The notes below the pieces were generated by a model. It did no database searches and was not told the DNA's origin. It saw only the letters and a list, made by a program, of their open reading frames with translations. The translations under genes were made by a program, and so were the position numbers. This document shows positions 26,328 to 34,653 of a DNA stretch of 64,000 nucleotides, piece after piece. This stretch comes from a virus: positions 78,723 through 142,722 of the IMG/VR virus record IMGVR_UViG_3300003937_000346. One strand, written 5' to 3'. Every line of letters starts with the position of its first letter. Position 1 is the first letter of the stretch.

Positions 26328-26774
26328 GTTATTTTCTAGTAATTTATAAATTTCTGTTAGAACCGCTAGTTCAGATCTTGTCTTTTTGTGGTTGTAATTG
26401 AAGAGTCTATAGAGATATTCCTTAATTTTAATTTCTTCCTCATCCATTTTTAAATAATAAAATGATTCTAAAAAGAAATCCCAAAAATATTCATAGTGTA
26501 TTCCCCTACTATTAAAATTTATCTTTTCTTTAGATAGATTATTAATGACTTTATCCCAACACCATGTAAAATGTTTTCTTTGTTCATCTTCTGTAATGAT
26601 AGCGTCAGGACCTAAGTAGGTTTGATCCACTATTCTATAGAGTGAATCCACTAAGTCGTAGAATAGTTCTATTTTTTCTGTTGTGATACTGTAAGCACGA
26701 TACCACACTTCCGTCTGGTATCCGTAGTCTTGATCCTTGAGTATTGATTTAAGATATGTGTCTTTATTTTCCAT
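26319..26774 (-). CDS. hypothetical protein, 151 aa
   Basis: Helical, aromatic-rich protein (YLKSILKDQDYGYQTEVWYR; HFTWCWDKVINNLSKE; YFWDFFLESFYYLKMDEEEI). No recognised motif. It has its own host-type promoter with a very short leader. The repeated WxxY and YxxF helices suggest an all-alpha protein-binding fold. The function is unknown. Confidence 0.7.
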   Translation of the reverse strand: MENKDTYLKSILKDQDYGYQTEVWYRAYSITTEKIELFYDLVDSLYRIVDQTYLGPDAIITEDEQRKHFTWCWDKVINNLSKEKINFNSRGIHYEYFWDFFLESFYYLKMDEEEIKIKEYLYRLFNYNHKKTRSELAVLTEIYKLLENNLN

Positions 26775-26784
26775 ATTTTCATTA

Positions 26785-26815
26785 AAAATATACGAATAAA
26801 AGAAAACAAAGACAA
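26785..26815 (-). promoter_or_regulatory. Bacteroidota-type promoter TTG-N20-TATATTTT
   Basis: TTG (26815-26813), 20 bases, TATATTTT (26785-26792), 10 nt before ATG 26774. The leader would be only a few bases. Confidence 0.5.
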
Positions 26816-26820
26816 CAATA

Positions 26821-28170
26821 TTATTGAGTCTTTTCGTTATAATTTGAAAGATCCTTCAATCTTTGAATTTCTTCCTCTAAAACGTTTGTTTTTTCTTTTG
26901 ATTCGGTTAATTCTTCTTTCTCTTCTTTAACAACTTTAACAGGTTGTATATCTTTCTTATACATAGGTTGATTTTCATACCTTTCTTTTCTTTTCTCGGC
27001 TGTCTTAGCCAAATTTTTACCTGTTTCAGTAGGAATTGTGTTTCCACCGTCTGCATTACCCATAGTAGAGTCACCTTCTAACGCCTTTTTAACTCTATCT
27101 TTAAACTCGTCACTAGGTTCGTGATCATAATCTAAATCTAACACATGTTCCCCTCTTTCCATATCTACCTCTTCATTCTCTTCTTCGGTATTATGTACTA
27201 CTTTTTTAGGGTCTATTTCACCTTTCCCTGATGCATTTGGAAATTCAGGATTGTCATTACCTTCAATCGATAATGCCTTCTTTAATTTCTTATCTACGTT
27301 AGCCATATGTTCTTTTGTTTCTTTATTACTTAATTTATGGGAATCTTTAACCGCCTTTAAACCCGGTGTTACTGCTTCATTAACTAATTTACTGATCATA
27401 TCTATTAATTGTGATTCCGATAATCTAAGTACTTTAGGTTCTTTACCTTCGTGTTGTTTACCACAAGATTCATACATTTCTTTTAATTTTTCCTTATCAC
27501 ATTTTGAATATTTTTCACAAATATCTTCATATGTCATTCCTTCTTTAACACATTTAGATATTTCATTCATAGTTGGGAGTGAATCTTTATCTTCTGATTC
27601 TTCCATACTTCCACACTCACATAAAGGTTTCCCACATTCCTCACACTGACCTTCATAAAGTGGTTCAACAGTTCCTTCCTCATCTTCGTACATTTTATCT
27701 CCACACTCTTGACATTCTTCTTTCTCGTCAATATCTGTTTTAATTGTTACGGGATGCATCTTTCCACTTCCTTCAGGGAATTCAAATTCATCCTTACCAG
27801 CATCTTTAGCCGCATCTGCCGCCAAAACAAATGCTGATTCATTTTGATCTTGTTCTAATTCTTCTATTGAATGGTCTTTTTTCATGTCTTTTGAGTCTAA
27901 TTCTTCACCTAACTGATCTAATTTATCTAATAAATCTTGTTTTGATTCGTAGGTTTCTATTTCCACAACAAAATCTTTGTCGGGGTTATTTTTATTATAT
28001 TCTTCACATTTTTGGTCCGCCTCCTCTTTTGTGTCACAAACCTCAACGTATTCACCCTCACACTTAATACAGTATGCGGTCTTATCACCACTTCCTTCTT
28101 TCAGAATGGTGTCCTTTATCTCTTGTGAGATCGTTTCTTCAATAATTTTATTTAGTTCTGAAACTTTCAT
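26821..28170 (-). CDS. acidic Cys-rich protein, 449 aa (possible head/core-associated)
   Basis: Very rich in Glu, Lys and Asp. The opening KVSELNKIIEETISQEIKDT resembles the short motif (KxxIRExIxEEI) that begins several T4-like phage head or core proteins. Three Cys-pair regions are seen: CIKCEGEYVEVC, CQECGDKMY and CEECGKPLCECG, likely zinc knuckles. A second helical EALKA-like segment lies near 270-300 and a coiled coil at the C-terminus (NVLEEEIQRLKDLSNY). The start overlaps the upstream gene by 23 nt. Charge and repetition suggest a scaffold or virion-internal protein; this is inference. Confidence 0.6.
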   Translation of the reverse strand: MKVSELNKIIEETISQEIKDTILKEGSGDKTAYCIKCEGEYVEVCDTKEEADQKCEEYNKNNPDKDFVVEIETYESKQDLLDKLDQLGEELDSKDMKKDHSIEELEQDQNESAFVLAADAAKDAGKDEFEFPEGSGKMHPVTIKTDIDEKEECQECGDKMYEDEEGTVEPLYEGQCEECGKPLCECGSMEESEDKDSLPTMNEISKCVKEGMTYEDICEKYSKCDKEKLKEMYESCGKQHEGKEPKVLRLSESQLIDMISKLVNEAVTPGLKAVKDSHKLSNKETKEHMANVDKKLKKALSIEGNDNPEFPNASGKGEIDPKKVVHNTEEENEEVDMERGEHVLDLDYDHEPSDEFKDRVKKALEGDSTMGNADGGNTIPTETGKNLAKTAEKRKERYENQPMYKKDIQPVKVVKEEKEELTESKEKTNVLEEEIQRLKDLSNYNEKTQ

Positions 28171-28669
28171 ATTCTATAAATATATCCTTTATCTCATTTA
28201 TTACTAATTTCTCCACCTCTTTATAAGGTAATCCGTATTTTTTTGAAACGTTCTTCACTGCCTCATTTAATTCATCATTTTCATAGAATTCTAAAGCATT
28301 AATGTCTCCCTCCTCACAGTATGGAAATTTTTTACATTTTTCCTTCACTTTAACATATGAACCACCCTTTCCACCATACATTGGGAAATTAGTTTTTCTC
28401 ATATGTTTCATACGTTGTACAATCGTCTTAGGTCCACCTATTTTAAGTGGATCTTTACCCCCACTACCAAACGGTGCGTCGTATTGTCCCGCCGATGACG
28501 TAGCTGAAGTCATTGCTTCAGTAAATTCCTCTTCTTTAGGTTCTTCCTCGTTGTATTTCTTACTATTATGGATTTTATATATTTCTCTCTTACTAATAAA
28601 ATTCATAGGTGCCTCAAATGATCCTGAAGAACCACCCGCCATTGTTGCTTCCTTGGTTTCTTTTTTCAT
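28148..28669 (-). CDS. conserved hypothetical phage protein, 173 aa
   Basis: The centre contains SATSSAGQYDAPFGSGGKDP and PMYGGKGGSYVKVKEKCKKF followed by PYCEEGDINAL, a pattern I associate with a conserved uncharacterised protein of large marine phages. The C-terminus (AVKNVSKKYGLPYKEVEKLV) is a helical domain like the one opening the 449-aa protein. Overlaps both neighbours by a few bases (TAATG with the 81-aa gene), so it belongs to the 28-29 kb operon. The function is unknown. Confidence 0.65.
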   Translation of the reverse strand: MKKETKEATMAGGSSGSFEAPMNFISKREIYKIHNSKKYNEEEPKEEEFTEAMTSATSSAGQYDAPFGSGGKDPLKIGGPKTIVQRMKHMRKTNFPMYGGKGGSYVKVKEKCKKFPYCEEGDINALEFYENDELNEAVKNVSKKYGLPYKEVEKLVINEIKDIFIEYESFRTK

Positions 28670-28914
28670 TACTTAGTGTTAATGTTTTTCAAAGGTCCTT
28701 CCCAAAAAGACTTACGTTGCCATAATTGTTTAAACAACTCAACAACAACTTTAGTAGATAATTCCACCACCTTTTTATTAATGTCTCTTGCCCCCATCTC
28801 TTTTTTAACCATATCAACCACGATTTTATGTGCTTGAGTACCATTAAGAAAGTCCTTTATCTCTTTCTTAGCAATAGTCTGTATTTGATTTTTATCTGTG
28901 GTTGTAAGAGCCAT
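28669..28914 (-). CDS. hypothetical protein, 81 aa
   Basis: Helical small protein (QIQTIAKKEIKDFLNGTQAH; VVELSTKVVVELFKQLWQRK) with aromatic C-terminus. The stop and the next start share TAATG. It lies 1 nt after the 165-aa gene. Size and helical pattern fit small structural or chaperone proteins; no family is recognised. Confidence 0.65.
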   Translation of the reverse strand: MALTTTDKNQIQTIAKKEIKDFLNGTQAHKIVVDMVKKEMGARDINKKVVELSTKVVVELFKQLWQRKSFWEGPLKNINTK

Positions 28915-28915
28915 A

Positions 28916-29413
28916 TTAATCTATTCTTCTTTGAGATATTAGGTCATTCATTGCATCTGCGAATACATCTTCAAACTTTAAAAGTTTTTGAATTGACTCT
29001 AATAGGTCATAATTCACTTTTAACATAGCGGTATTAAGGTATGTACCTTTATTTTCACCTGCAATTATTACAAAATCTAAACCAACGTCAGGTAAATTAC
29101 CATCTAATCTTACTTGATTAGATTGTATTGTAACGCCTGGTCGAAGATCACCTAAATCCGATACCTGTGTACCGAAATTACTAATCACGTCCCCTATGGT
29201 CTTCTTTTGTACCTCGTTAACATCCAAATCCTCATCAGTTGAAGAAATGAGTCTCACTTCAACACCATTGACGACGATTACATTGTCTTTTAATTCTTTT
29301 TTCTCCTCTTGCTCTGAAATTGTCCCTTTTTCAAGTGTTGACTCTGTCAGATTCCTTAGAGTATTCAACATTTTTTTAGTATTATCGTAGTTCATATGTG
29401 TTTTATATTTCAT
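28916..29413 (-). CDS. hypothetical protein, 165 aa
   Basis: Starts at ATG 29413 inside the end of the amidase-like gene, or at ATG 29395 (MNYDNTKKML). The N-terminal helix is followed by an acidic linker, then an alpha/beta domain (NVIVVNGVEVRLISSTDEDL; LDGNLPDVGLDFVIIAGENK). No motif is recognised. A TATTTATA box lies at 29456-29463 within the upstream gene, 43 nt before the start. Its setting in a compact operon with possible virion proteins suggests a late gene. Confidence 0.6.
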   Translation of the reverse strand: MKYKTHMNYDNTKKMLNTLRNLTESTLEKGTISEQEEKKELKDNVIVVNGVEVRLISSTDEDLDVNEVQKKTIGDVISNFGTQVSDLGDLRPGVTIQSNQVRLDGNLPDVGLDFVIIAGENKGTYLNTAMLKVNYDLLESIQKLLKFEDVFADAMNDLISQRRID

Positions 29414-30008
29414 CGTCTAAGAATTTTTTAAAATTAAACGAAGGGTTTATATCTGTATAAATATTTGAAAAATTGGATTTACATACAATTCCTTTAAATT
29501 TATCTATCTTTTCTATGTAACCGTGACTGGGAACCACTCTTTTATGTATTTGTTTCTCTTCACAGATATATTCACATAAATTAACAATACTTTCCATTTG
29601 TTGGTCAGTATAACGATCCCAATAAAATTTATCTCTCCAACTTCTAATAAATGGGTCACTTCTATGGGGGTCACCTATCCAATTACTATAATAACCCGTT
29701 ATAGTGTTCTTTTGTAACCACCCCAAATTTTCAACCGCAATTTTAACTTGTTTTTTGTCTAATTCATGATTACCAAACGTAACTGAAGAATAATCCATGT
29801 CCAAAACTTGGTATATGTCCCCCATCTTAGAAACAATAAAATGAGGAATATCCTCATAATTACCATCTTGTCTATATTTTAATTTACCGACAAAGTCATC
29901 AATCCTACGTTTAGTATCATATAAAAGAATTTGTTTCTTTTTATATTTTCTACCAATGTGGTTTAATTTTTTTTTATCTATTGTTTCTACGTCTCGAATT
30001 TCCAACAT
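29403..30008 (-). CDS. amidase_2/PGRP-like protein (possible lysis or cell-wall protein), 201 aa
   Basis: The core [16 protein letters not shown] matches the (Y/P)HF.I...G.IYQ strand pair of N-acetylmuramoyl-L-alanine amidases (amidase_2). The helix [18 protein letters not shown] and [10 protein letters not shown] fit the later part of that fold. The first zinc-ligand His of the usual LHHT motif is replaced (ILLYDTKRR), so activity is doubtful. No signal peptide is seen. The start lies inside the 3' end of the Thr-Pro gene (35-nt overlap). It could be an endolysin, a virion lysin or a binding-only protein. Confidence 0.55.
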   Translation of the reverse strand: MLEIRDVETIDKKKLNHIGRKYKKKQILLYDTKRRIDDFVGKLKYRQDGNYEDIPHFIVSKMGDIYQVLDMDYSSVTFGNHELDKKQVKIAVENLGWLQKNTITGYYSNWIGDPHRSDPFIRSWRDKFYWDRYTDQQMESIVNLCEYICEEKQIHKRVVPSHGYIEKIDKFKGIVCKSNFSNIYTDINPSFNFKKFLDDEI

Positions 30009-30382
30009 TTCTAGTGATTACTTTTGACCCTACCATCATATATGGTTCTTGTGGTATAACTTTAGGTTCCATATAAAGGTCGTCCACAAATACTGTGGGT
30101 GATGGTGTAGGTGTATTGGTTGGAGTTGGTGTGGGTGTACCACTTACCGTGGGTGTGGGAGTTGGAGTATTAGTAGGGTTTGGTGTAGGACTACTTGTGG
30201 GGTAAGGTGTAGGTTGTGGTGTACTAGTTGGAATTACCGTACTTGTGGGGTAAGGTGTAGGTTGTGGTGTACTAGTTGGAATTACCGTACTTGTGGGGTA
30301 AGGTGTGGGAGTATTAAAAGGTACCGAAGTCAATGTTGGAATTTGGGTTCCTGTAGGTAGTACTTCTTCTAATTTTTTTTTT
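29974..30382 (-). CDS. Thr-Pro-rich C-terminal extension joined to the membrane protein at an A10 tract
   Basis: The frame opens exactly at the A10 run (plus T10, 30373-30382), since the codon just before is TGA. It reads [20 protein letters not shown], then Thr-Pro repeats including two perfect 16-residue units, and ends [15 protein letters not shown]-like and RRRNNR. The only internal start is a TTG at 30333 with no clear signal. It therefore most likely continues the 404-aa membrane protein by a -1 shift on A-AAA-AAA or by one missing A in the assembly. The extension would add an extended stalk with a basic tail. Confidence 0.55.
30193..30306. repeat. perfect 48-bp minisatellite, 2.4 copies
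   Basis: Two identical 48-bp units (30193-30240 and 30241-30288) plus an 18-bp partial copy, encoding [16 protein letters not shown]. Identity at every base suggests a recent duplication and unstable copy number. Confidence 0.85.
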
Positions 30383-31583
30383 CAGGTTCTGTTTGATCCT
30401 GCAATTCGTCTTGTATTTTTCCAACAACGAAGTTTGGAAATGGTGAAGTAGTGGGGGTTGGTGTGGGTGATGGTTTTATCTCCACATCGACATCAAAATC
30501 ATTCTTTGGGGTAAATTGATTTTCATCTATATCAACACTAACCTCTTTCTTTGGTGTGGGTGTCGAAATTTCTCCTGTCTGTAAATCTAACTCCGCAGTT
30601 TCTATTGTATCTGGTAATATACCTTCCTTTTCTTTTGAATCCCAATCAGTACTTTTAGTTAAATAATCACTTCTTTGTTCATATCTATTGGAGACTTTAT
30701 TAGGGGTAGGTTCTTCTTTCACTTCTTCAGGTTCGTTAACCTCAATTTCTTTAAGGTCCTCCTCTGTTAAATCTTGAACCATATCATTCATTACCATATC
30801 TAATGCATGATCTTCGTCCCACTCGTCTTCAGATTCCTTAGCCCATTGTTCCAATTCCTCATCACTTATTGGAGGTTGTTCAGTAAACCACTCAGGTGGT
30901 TTTTCATCAAAGACATCTTCTACTTTTGAAGGTGGTTCAAAACCTCTCGCTTCATCAGGTAAGTCGGGTGTTGGTGGTTCGACTCTTTCCTCTGGTTTGA
31001 ATTTGTTTAATAAGTGTTCTAACTTATCTAATTCTTCATTAGTGGGTTTTATTTTTGTTTCTTCTTCAATTACTTTTTTAGTGTCTTCTCCGTTCTCCTC
31101 TTTAGTTGCATCAACATTATTCTCCTCATTAAATTTTACTAACATGTGTAGGAATGATAATGAAATTAGTGGTAACATACCACCCGCAAATATCGCTAAG
31201 AATCTTCTATGTGATTGTAAGTCCCCTTGTTCTATACCAATGTATTCCAATATTGGTCCTGTTAACTCTACCCAAGAGAGAAACTGTTCATTACCTATTT
31301 TAATGAATTCAAATGCGAAGAAAATATTACCAATAAACTGTATTAAGGTAACAATACCAAAGGGTACATAAACTTTAGATCCCATTTGAGCCGAGATGGC
31401 GGCCAATGCGGATAATGCGGCAATCTCTATCCCTATTGATAGATATAATGCCCATGACATTGGATTAGATATACCATACCATACAGTAACGTGAGATATA
31501 GAAACTATCGCTACCGTTATGATCGGAACTAAAAACGAAATATAAATTAATAACCTAAAGTTATTCTTCAACCATTTACCCAT
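30369..31583 (-). CDS. polytopic membrane protein with acidic tail and DFDVDVE-PT motif, 404 aa
   Basis: Four probable membrane helices lie in the first 165 residues ([80 protein letters not shown]). About 240 residues of acidic, Pro-rich cytoplasmic or periplasmic tail follow. Near the end [20 protein letters not shown] resembles, without the Cys, the CDFDIDVD-Thr-Pro motif of the virion proteins at 52-64 kb. The stop directly follows an A10 tract. Shifting frame there adds the Thr-Pro extension. Topology and function are inferred. Confidence 0.7.
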   Translation of the reverse strand: MGKWLKNNFRLLIYISFLVPIITVAIVSISHVTVWYGISNPMSWALYLSIGIEIAALSALAAISAQMGSKVYVPFGIVTLIQFIGNIFFAFEFIKIGNEQFLSWVELTGPILEYIGIEQGDLQSHRRFLAIFAGGMLPLISLSFLHMLVKFNEENNVDATKEENGEDTKKVIEEETKIKPTNEELDKLEHLLNKFKPEERVEPPTPDLPDEARGFEPPSKVEDVFDEKPPEWFTEQPPISDEELEQWAKESEDEWDEDHALDMVMNDMVQDLTEEDLKEIEVNEPEEVKEEPTPNKVSNRYEQRSDYLTKSTDWDSKEKEGILPDTIETAELDLQTGEISTPTPKKEVSVDIDENQFTPKNDFDVDVEIKPSPTPTPTTSPFPNFVVGKIQDELQDQTEPEKKN

Positions 31584-31886
31584 CTACTTTAAAAGTTCAC
31601 TTTGTAATAGCTCTAACTCTTTTTCAATTTGAGTTTGTCTGTTTAAGTCAAACATTTTTCTGTCAGTTGCCTGTATCATTCTATGTTCACTCTTTAATCC
31701 TTCGATTTTTAATCTTAGATCTAATTGTTCTTTAGTATAAGTTCTTTCTTTGGTGAACTCCTTTAATTCTACCATTTCTTTTTTCAATGCAGACATTTCT
31801 CTACTATCACCACAACCTCTAAAAAAGGTAAAAAGTAATATGACGAAAACTACAGTGATAAAATGTTTTTCTAAAAATTTTTTCAT
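31584..31886 (-). CDS. single-pass membrane coiled-coil protein, 100 aa
   Basis: N-terminal anchor HFITVVFVILLFTFFRGCG, then a charged coiled coil (EMSALKKEMVELKEFTKERT; RQTQIEKELELLQSELLK). This layout (short N-terminal membrane helix plus periplasmic coiled coil) is that of inner-membrane spanins, among others. The GC after the helix could also be a poor lipobox. Its TATTTATA box (31905-31912) is within the end of the sigma gene, 19 nt upstream of the ATG. Confidence 0.6.
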   Translation of the reverse strand: MKKFLEKHFITVVFVILLFTFFRGCGDSREMSALKKEMVELKEFTKERTYTKEQLDLRLKIEGLKSEHRMIQATDRKMFDLNRQTQIEKELELLQSELLK

Positions 31887-31903
31887 AATTATATTTTTTC
31901 CTA

Positions 31904-32716
31904 TTATAAATATTTTAATAATGTAAAACTCTCGTTTCTAAGTTTTTTCATTGCCTTTTCTTTTACCTGTCTGATCCTTTCTTTGGTACATCCAAACTCT
32001 TCACCCAAGTCTTCTAAATTACATTGTACCCCATTTAATCCAAAGTATTTTTCAATTATCGTTCTTTCTTTATCGTTTAGAATTGATAGAGCGTTCTTCA
32101 CTTGTTTTTTTCTTTCTTGTTCATTTTCCAAATAACTCTCAGGATTCAGAGAGTCCTTATTAACGACAATATCAATCAATTGATCACCTTCTTCATTAAT
32201 AGGATTACTTAAACTTACGGTTTTTGGAACATATTGTGAAGCCTGTTTGTTATATTTTTCCACAAAATCGGGATCATCTTCAGAAACTACCATTCTTTTT
32301 GCTTTCTGATGTTCTTGAATAATATTAGATGGTAATCTTATTGTTCTTGCATTTTCATTCAAAGAAGACATTATTGCCTGTCTAATCCACCACACAGCAT
32401 AAGAAATGAATCTGACTTTTTTATGAGGGTCAAATTCTTCAGATGCTCTAATCATACCAATATTTCCTTCTGAAATTAAATCAGGTAAATCTAACCCCTG
32501 ATTTGAATATTGTTTAGCAACACTAATAACAAACCTAAGATTACCTTTTACCAACTCATGTTGTAACGCCGATTTTTCTTTTTCGGTTATGTTTTCTTGT
32601 TTAAGACTATGAATAATTTCTTTAAGTCTTTTGTTGTTGGTTGTTGGTATTTTTTTTACGTCTTTAAGGTAGAAACTTATCTCTTCGGTGTTTAGAAAAC
32701 TGTTGCTTTTGTTCAT
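31904..32716 (-). CDS. RpoD-like sigma-70 family RNA polymerase sigma factor
   Basis: 270 aa. Region 1.2-like (SFYLKDVKKIPTTNNKRLKE). Region 2 is nearly canonical: LRFVISVAKQYSNQGLDLPD, EGNIGMIRASEEFDP and FISYAVWWIRQAIM, followed by ENARTIRLPSNI. Region 4 is complete: ERTIIEKYFGLNG, LEDLGEEFGCTKERIRQVKE. It is much closer to housekeeping Bacteroidota RpoD than to T4 gp55. It probably recruits host polymerase to phage promoters, most plausibly the late class. Its own gene has a host-type promoter (32753-32782). Confidence 0.92.
   Translation of the reverse strand: MNKSNSFLNTEEISFYLKDVKKIPTTNNKRLKEIIHSLKQENITEKEKSALQHELVKGNLRFVISVAKQYSNQGLDLPDLISEGNIGMIRASEEFDPHKKVRFISYAVWWIRQAIMSSLNENARTIRLPSNIIQEHQKAKRMVVSEDDPDFVEKYNKQASQYVPKTVSLSNPINEEGDQLIDIVVNKDSLNPESYLENEQERKKQVKNALSILNDKERTIIEKYFGLNGVQCNLEDLGEEFGCTKERIRQVKEKAMKKLRNESFTLLKYL
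31905..31912 (-). promoter_or_regulatory. putative late promoter box TATTTATA
   Basis: Coding-strand AATATTTATAATAGG, 19 nt upstream of ATG 31886, overlapping the last codons of the sigma factor gene. Confidence 0.4.
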
Positions 32717-32752
32717 GGTTGTGGTAAATTTTTAAATGTGAATACTGAACTA

Positions 32753-32782
32753 CTAAAATATGTAAACAAAGTCAATAATCAA
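32753..32782 (-). promoter_or_regulatory. Bacteroidota-type promoter TTG-N19-TATTTTAG
   Basis: TTGATT begins at 32782 inside the previous gene's end; 19 bases later TATTTTAG (32753-32760), 37 nt before the sigma ATG (32716). Confidence 0.45.
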
Positions 32783-33224
32783 AATTATCTAAGAACTTTT
32801 TTTCGTCTTTTGTTAAACTATCTATTCCTTTGTTTTTAATTTTTTCAAGAACCTCATCTAAGTCAAGTGAATCAACCTTACTTATCTTAGAATACTGTAC
32901 CATAATATATTTCTCCTCTTCCTTTACTTCCCCATAAATAAATTTCTTTACTTGTTCAGGTATGTGTGCAGACACGATCTCATCTCTCCTAAATATAAAA
33001 TAGAATTTTACGTTCTGATCAAGTAAATCTTTATGTAGTGATTTACTCAATTCTTTTTGTGTTTTATCTGACTCTATTAATACTATTAAATTCTTAGAAT
33101 TTTCTACTATAAATCTTAATGATTTAACCGCAGGATTTTCTAATAGTATTTCATTACAATAGAACTCAATATCCTCAGTGTCCTCAAACATACCGAAAAT
33201 AAAAAGTATAAAAGTATTTGTCAT
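32772..33224 (-). CDS. hypothetical protein, 150 aa
   Basis: Alpha/beta protein with a hydrophobic first strand (NTFILFIFGMF), repeated strand-helix units (LRFIVENSKNLIVLIESD; VKFYFIFRRDEIVS) and a charged helical C-terminus (LEKIKNKGIDSLTKDEKKFL). The C-terminal KGIDSLTKDEKKFLD resembles the end motif of many Bacteroidota proteins (GI.SLT..E..FL). The ATG follows the 231-aa gene stop directly. The function is unknown. Confidence 0.68.
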   Translation of the reverse strand: MTNTFILFIFGMFEDTEDIEFYCNEILLENPAVKSLRFIVENSKNLIVLIESDKTQKELSKSLHKDLLDQNVKFYFIFRRDEIVSAHIPEQVKKFIYGEVKEEEKYIMVQYSKISKVDSLDLDEVLEKIKNKGIDSLTKDEKKFLDNFDY

Positions 33225-33920
33225 TTATTTTTTCTTAAGATTTAACTTCCAATACATACCACCACCAATGTAAGGTGTAAGACTTGATGTGGGGGTCGGT
33301 TGATTTATTAAACCAATATTAAGTTGGTATAATTTATCCTTCTTAGTCTTCAATATAAGTCCTCCTCCGACACTTGAGAAGATATCTGTTCTATTTAAAC
33401 CTAAATTAAAACCATAATACAATTGTGTTTTAGGTAAATCCTTAACAATTTTAGTATTATATACAGTAGGTATTTTAAAGACCCAATTTACATTTCTCGA
33501 TTGTATGGAGTTCTGACTAATCACGTCGGTCAAAATACCGTAACCTAAATTAGATGGTGGTTTATTACCTAACGAATCCTTAACCTCTTCGGGAAAATCG
33601 TAATCAAGTTGTAATGTATCTCTTACAGTTATTTTGGTGTAGTAATCTTTAACTACCGCCAATGAATCTATATCTGCAGGAATCTTAACTTCTTTTATTA
33701 CCTCTTTAGTAATGTACTTCGGTACATAGGTTGGAACTTTAACAGTCTTTTCAATAATTACGGTATCGACCTTTTGTTCTAATAATTCGTACTTTTTACC
33801 GTCAACCTTAACTATGTCTCGAGTCTCGGAATCACCATTCGAACAATTTCTTAATAAAAGGAATACACATAACACGATGATCGCAACTGTTTTGATATCC
33901 ATGTTTAATAAACGTTTCAT
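33225..33920 (-). CDS. membrane-anchored protein with outer-membrane-like beta C-terminus, 231 aa
   Basis: ATG at 33920 (MKRLLNMDIKTVAI), with an alternative ATG at 33902. An N-terminal helix (TVAIIVLCVFLLLRNCSN) resembles that of the 100-aa protein. A coiled, charged stalk follows with KVPTYVPKYITKEVIKEVKI. The last 80 residues have alternating strands (YYGFNLGLNRTDIFSSVGGG; YQLNIGLINQP; LTPYIGGGMYWKLNL) as in small outer-membrane barrels. An envelope-spanning protein is suggested, possibly a unimolecular spanin or a phage receptor-blocker. A late-type box precedes it. Confidence 0.65.
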   Translation of the reverse strand: MKRLLNMDIKTVAIIVLCVFLLLRNCSNGDSETRDIVKVDGKKYELLEQKVDTVIIEKTVKVPTYVPKYITKEVIKEVKIPADIDSLAVVKDYYTKITVRDTLQLDYDFPEEVKDSLGNKPPSNLGYGILTDVISQNSIQSRNVNWVFKIPTVYNTKIVKDLPKTQLYYGFNLGLNRTDIFSSVGGGLILKTKKDKLYQLNIGLINQPTPTSSLTPYIGGGMYWKLNLKKK

Positions 33921-33939
33921 GTTGTGTATGTTATATTCC

Positions 33940-33947
33940 TATAAATA
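33940..33947 (-). promoter_or_regulatory. putative late promoter box TATTTATA
   Basis: Coding-strand CAATATTTATAGG, 20 nt upstream of ATG 33920 in the gap after the ClpP-like gene. Confidence 0.45.
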
Positions 33948-33958
33948 TTGATTTTTAT

Positions 33959-34633
33959 TTATTTTTTCTTTTTTACCACTTTGTCGATGATTCCATACTT
34001 AAGTGCCTCGTCTGCGGATAACCACATATCACGAGTTGCGTCCTCCATGACTACCGACGCTGGTTTATCACAGTACTCCCCTAAAAGATCGAATAGTTGG
34101 TGATTAAGTTTTTTCCACTCAACCATGTCAATTTCCGCATCTTGTATGTTTCCTCTAAAACCTCCACTTGATTGATGTAACATTGTTCTTGAAAATCTAA
34201 GTGACCCTCTTTTCCCTTTGGTTCCTGCACCTAAAAGAATAGAACCCATAGACGCCGCCATTCCCGTATTAATGGTTTGTATGTCGGAATCTATATAATC
34301 CATTACATCCACCATAGACAGACCCGATTTAACAGAACCACCTGGTGTGTCGATATGCATTGTAATGTCATTATTATCGATACTATCTAAGAACATAAGT
34401 TGTGCCTGAACGATTGTTGACATGTTATCATTCACAGGACCCGCAACCCATATGATTCTCTCCATCATTAATCTTGAGAACACATCCATTACGGTAACGT
34501 TCATTTGTCTCTCTTCTAATATATAAGGAGTTAGACTATTCTCTATTTGTTTATTGTAATAATCTAATTGAGAACCACTCACTTTTTGGTCTCTTGCGTA
34601 AAGGTTGAAATCTTTATATTCTTTTGGTATCAT
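33959..34633 (-). CDS. ClpP-like serine protease (Bacteroidota type)
   Basis: I start at ATG 34633 (MIPKEYKDFNLYARDQK), 224 aa; an in-frame TTG at 34666 lies within the promoter. TPYILEERQMNVTVMDVFSR is almost the Bacteroidota ClpP signature. The catalytic Ser lies in GMAASMGSILL, the His in RTMLHQSSGG, and the Asp probably in ATRDMWLSADEALKYGIID. ClpP forms a double heptamer and needs ClpX or ClpA; no phage unfoldase is seen. It may join host ClpX, or act alone as a head-maturation protease. Its host-like sequence indicates gene capture. Confidence 0.9.
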   Translation of the reverse strand: MIPKEYKDFNLYARDQKVSGSQLDYYNKQIENSLTPYILEERQMNVTVMDVFSRLMMERIIWVAGPVNDNMSTIVQAQLMFLDSIDNNDITMHIDTPGGSVKSGLSMVDVMDYIDSDIQTINTGMAASMGSILLGAGTKGKRGSLRFSRTMLHQSSGGFRGNIQDAEIDMVEWKKLNHQLFDLLGEYCDKPASVVMEDATRDMWLSADEALKYGIIDKVVKKKK

Positions 34634-34653
34634 AATGTGTTTTGTTGATTTTT

